From: Paracoccaceae bacterium | Lineage (GTDB): Bacteria; Pseudomonadota; Alphaproteobacteria; Rhodobacterales; Rhodobacteraceae | Reading direction: 5' to 3' | Assembly (NCBI GenBank): GCA_004153385.1 | Contig: SDAL01000004.1 | Coordinates: forward strand, 226,834 to 290,833 | DNA: 64,000 nt | Made by a program: the position numbers and the translations under genes | Shown here: positions 63,480-64,000 of the stretch, one piece after another | Numbering within the stretch: position 1 is the stretch's first letter | Layout: every line of letters starts with the position of its first letter | The notes under the pieces: generated by a model | Told to the model about the DNA's origin: nothing | Database searches by the model: none | Seen by the model: the letters and a program-made list of their open reading frames with translations, nothing else

Positions 63480-64000
63480 GCTTTCCAATTTGCACCACGA
63501 TGCAGGCTTGGCAAGGGAGGGCGTCGCGATAATGCGTATAACGAAGCAAAAGATACGCGCGCGCGCACGAGGCCGACCTTATTTCTTGTTTTGCGACTAT
63601 TTCGGGTTTGATCGGTTTTGGATTCGGTCGGATTCGGGTGTGTTTGTGGCTGGATTCGGGCGTGTTCGGGTGGGTTCCGTTGGGTCGGTTTCTTCGGGGC
63701 GCTGTTTTGCGCAACATTTGAAGGTGTTGGGGGGTGGGGGTGTTTTGTGCGGCGGTGGTTTTGCATAAAAACTTCACAGTAAATATATAGCATTTTCAGT
63801 AGGTTGCATGTTTTTCCGGTTTTTTGTCGGGAAAATGTCATGAAGGGGGTTGCGGGGTATGTGTGTTATCCGTAAATACCGCTTCACCGCAGCGGCAAAC
63901 GACGCAGCGGGACGGCGGAAGGTTCTGCAAGGGACTGGAAGCAAACGGAAATTTTGAAGGTAGGTTGGCGGTTAGCACCTGAAGCGATTTAGGTGGTGCT
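63480..64000. other. Gene-free end of the window: G/T-rich tract and possible rRNA operon leader
   Basis: 521 bases with no supportable gene. From about 63600 to 63765 the plus strand is strongly G/T-rich with repeated TTCGGG/TTCGGT motifs and runs of five or six G. An AT-rich patch at about 63765-63815 could be a promoter. From about 63870 the sequence (with TAAATACCGCTTCACCG) resembles leaders that precede 16S rRNA in Rhodobacterales; this is from memory and no 16S sequence is reached. An imperfect inverted repeat (AGCACC...GGTGCT) closes the window. Confidence 0.4.

Noticed and set aside
63476..63841. Frames rich in Pro, Asn, Thr and His (minus) through the G/T-rich tract
   Set aside because: Low-complexity translation of a biased DNA tract, with no ribosome-binding site.

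Overview
The window comes from the chromosome of an alphaproteobacterium of the order Rhodobacterales (Roseobacter group); the genus cannot be fixed from sequence reading alone. The evidence is the order mnmG-mnmE-rho-hemJ-[oriC]-maf-aroE-coaE-dnaQ, the mitofilin-like (Mic60) gene between hemD and hemY, long PstA/PstC permeases, EcfG-type stress promoters, clustered GANTC sites in the presumed origin, and high GC with dense operons joined by ATGA/TGATG overlaps.

Region 1 (1-7.3 kb) is the presumed replication origin. Genes left of about 4.2 kb run on the minus strand (mnmG partial, mnmE, rho, hemJ) and genes right of 4.6 kb on the plus strand (maf, aroE, coaE, dnaQ). The 406-bp gap between hemJ and maf holds two perfect DnaA boxes, near-boxes, an AT-rich tract and six GANTC sites. 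A perfect parS palindrome lies over the mnmG start codon. Region 2 (7.3-15.2 kb, minus strand) carries rppH, ctpA, an EnvC-like factor, gpmI, a methyltransferase, rlmH, rsfS and an MscS-type channel. Region 3 (15.5-22.9 kb) holds leuC, leuD and leuB, interspersed with an HdeD-like membrane protein, a secreted endonuclease/exonuclease/phosphatase-fold protein, an NAD-binding protein and an EamA permease.

Region 4 (23-24.5 kb) follows tRNA-Pro(CGG) and contains the decayed remains of a PhoX alkaline phosphatase gene. Region 5 (24.5-32.8 kb) has two oxidoreductases, mutS, a malic enzyme-PTA fusion and a ribokinase-like gene. Region 6 (32.8-39.1 kb) is the minus-strand phosphate operon pstS-pstC-pstA-pstB-phoU-phoB with a Pho box upstream and no phoR in the window. 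Region 7 (39-49.9 kb) has cbiX, EVE-YciI-gpsA-tsaD, divergent hemD-mic60-hemY, tRNA-Thr(CGT), a ROK kinase, and xdhC-mocA. Region 8 (50-53.7 kb) is a three-subunit molybdenum hydroxylase that xdhC and mocA probably help mature.

Region 9 (53.9-63.5 kb) looks like an envelope-stress and sensing region: an AI-2E family permease, a DUF3618/holin-like pair and a UPF0391 protein driven by two divergent EcfG-type promoters, a BCCT transporter, and a minus-strand operon encoding a LOV blue-light receptor, a CheB-CheR-PAS-HWE histidine kinase and a single-domain response regulator. The last 0.5 kb has no gene: a G/T-rich tract, then what may be the leader of an rRNA operon. No CRISPR array or intact insertion sequence was seen.
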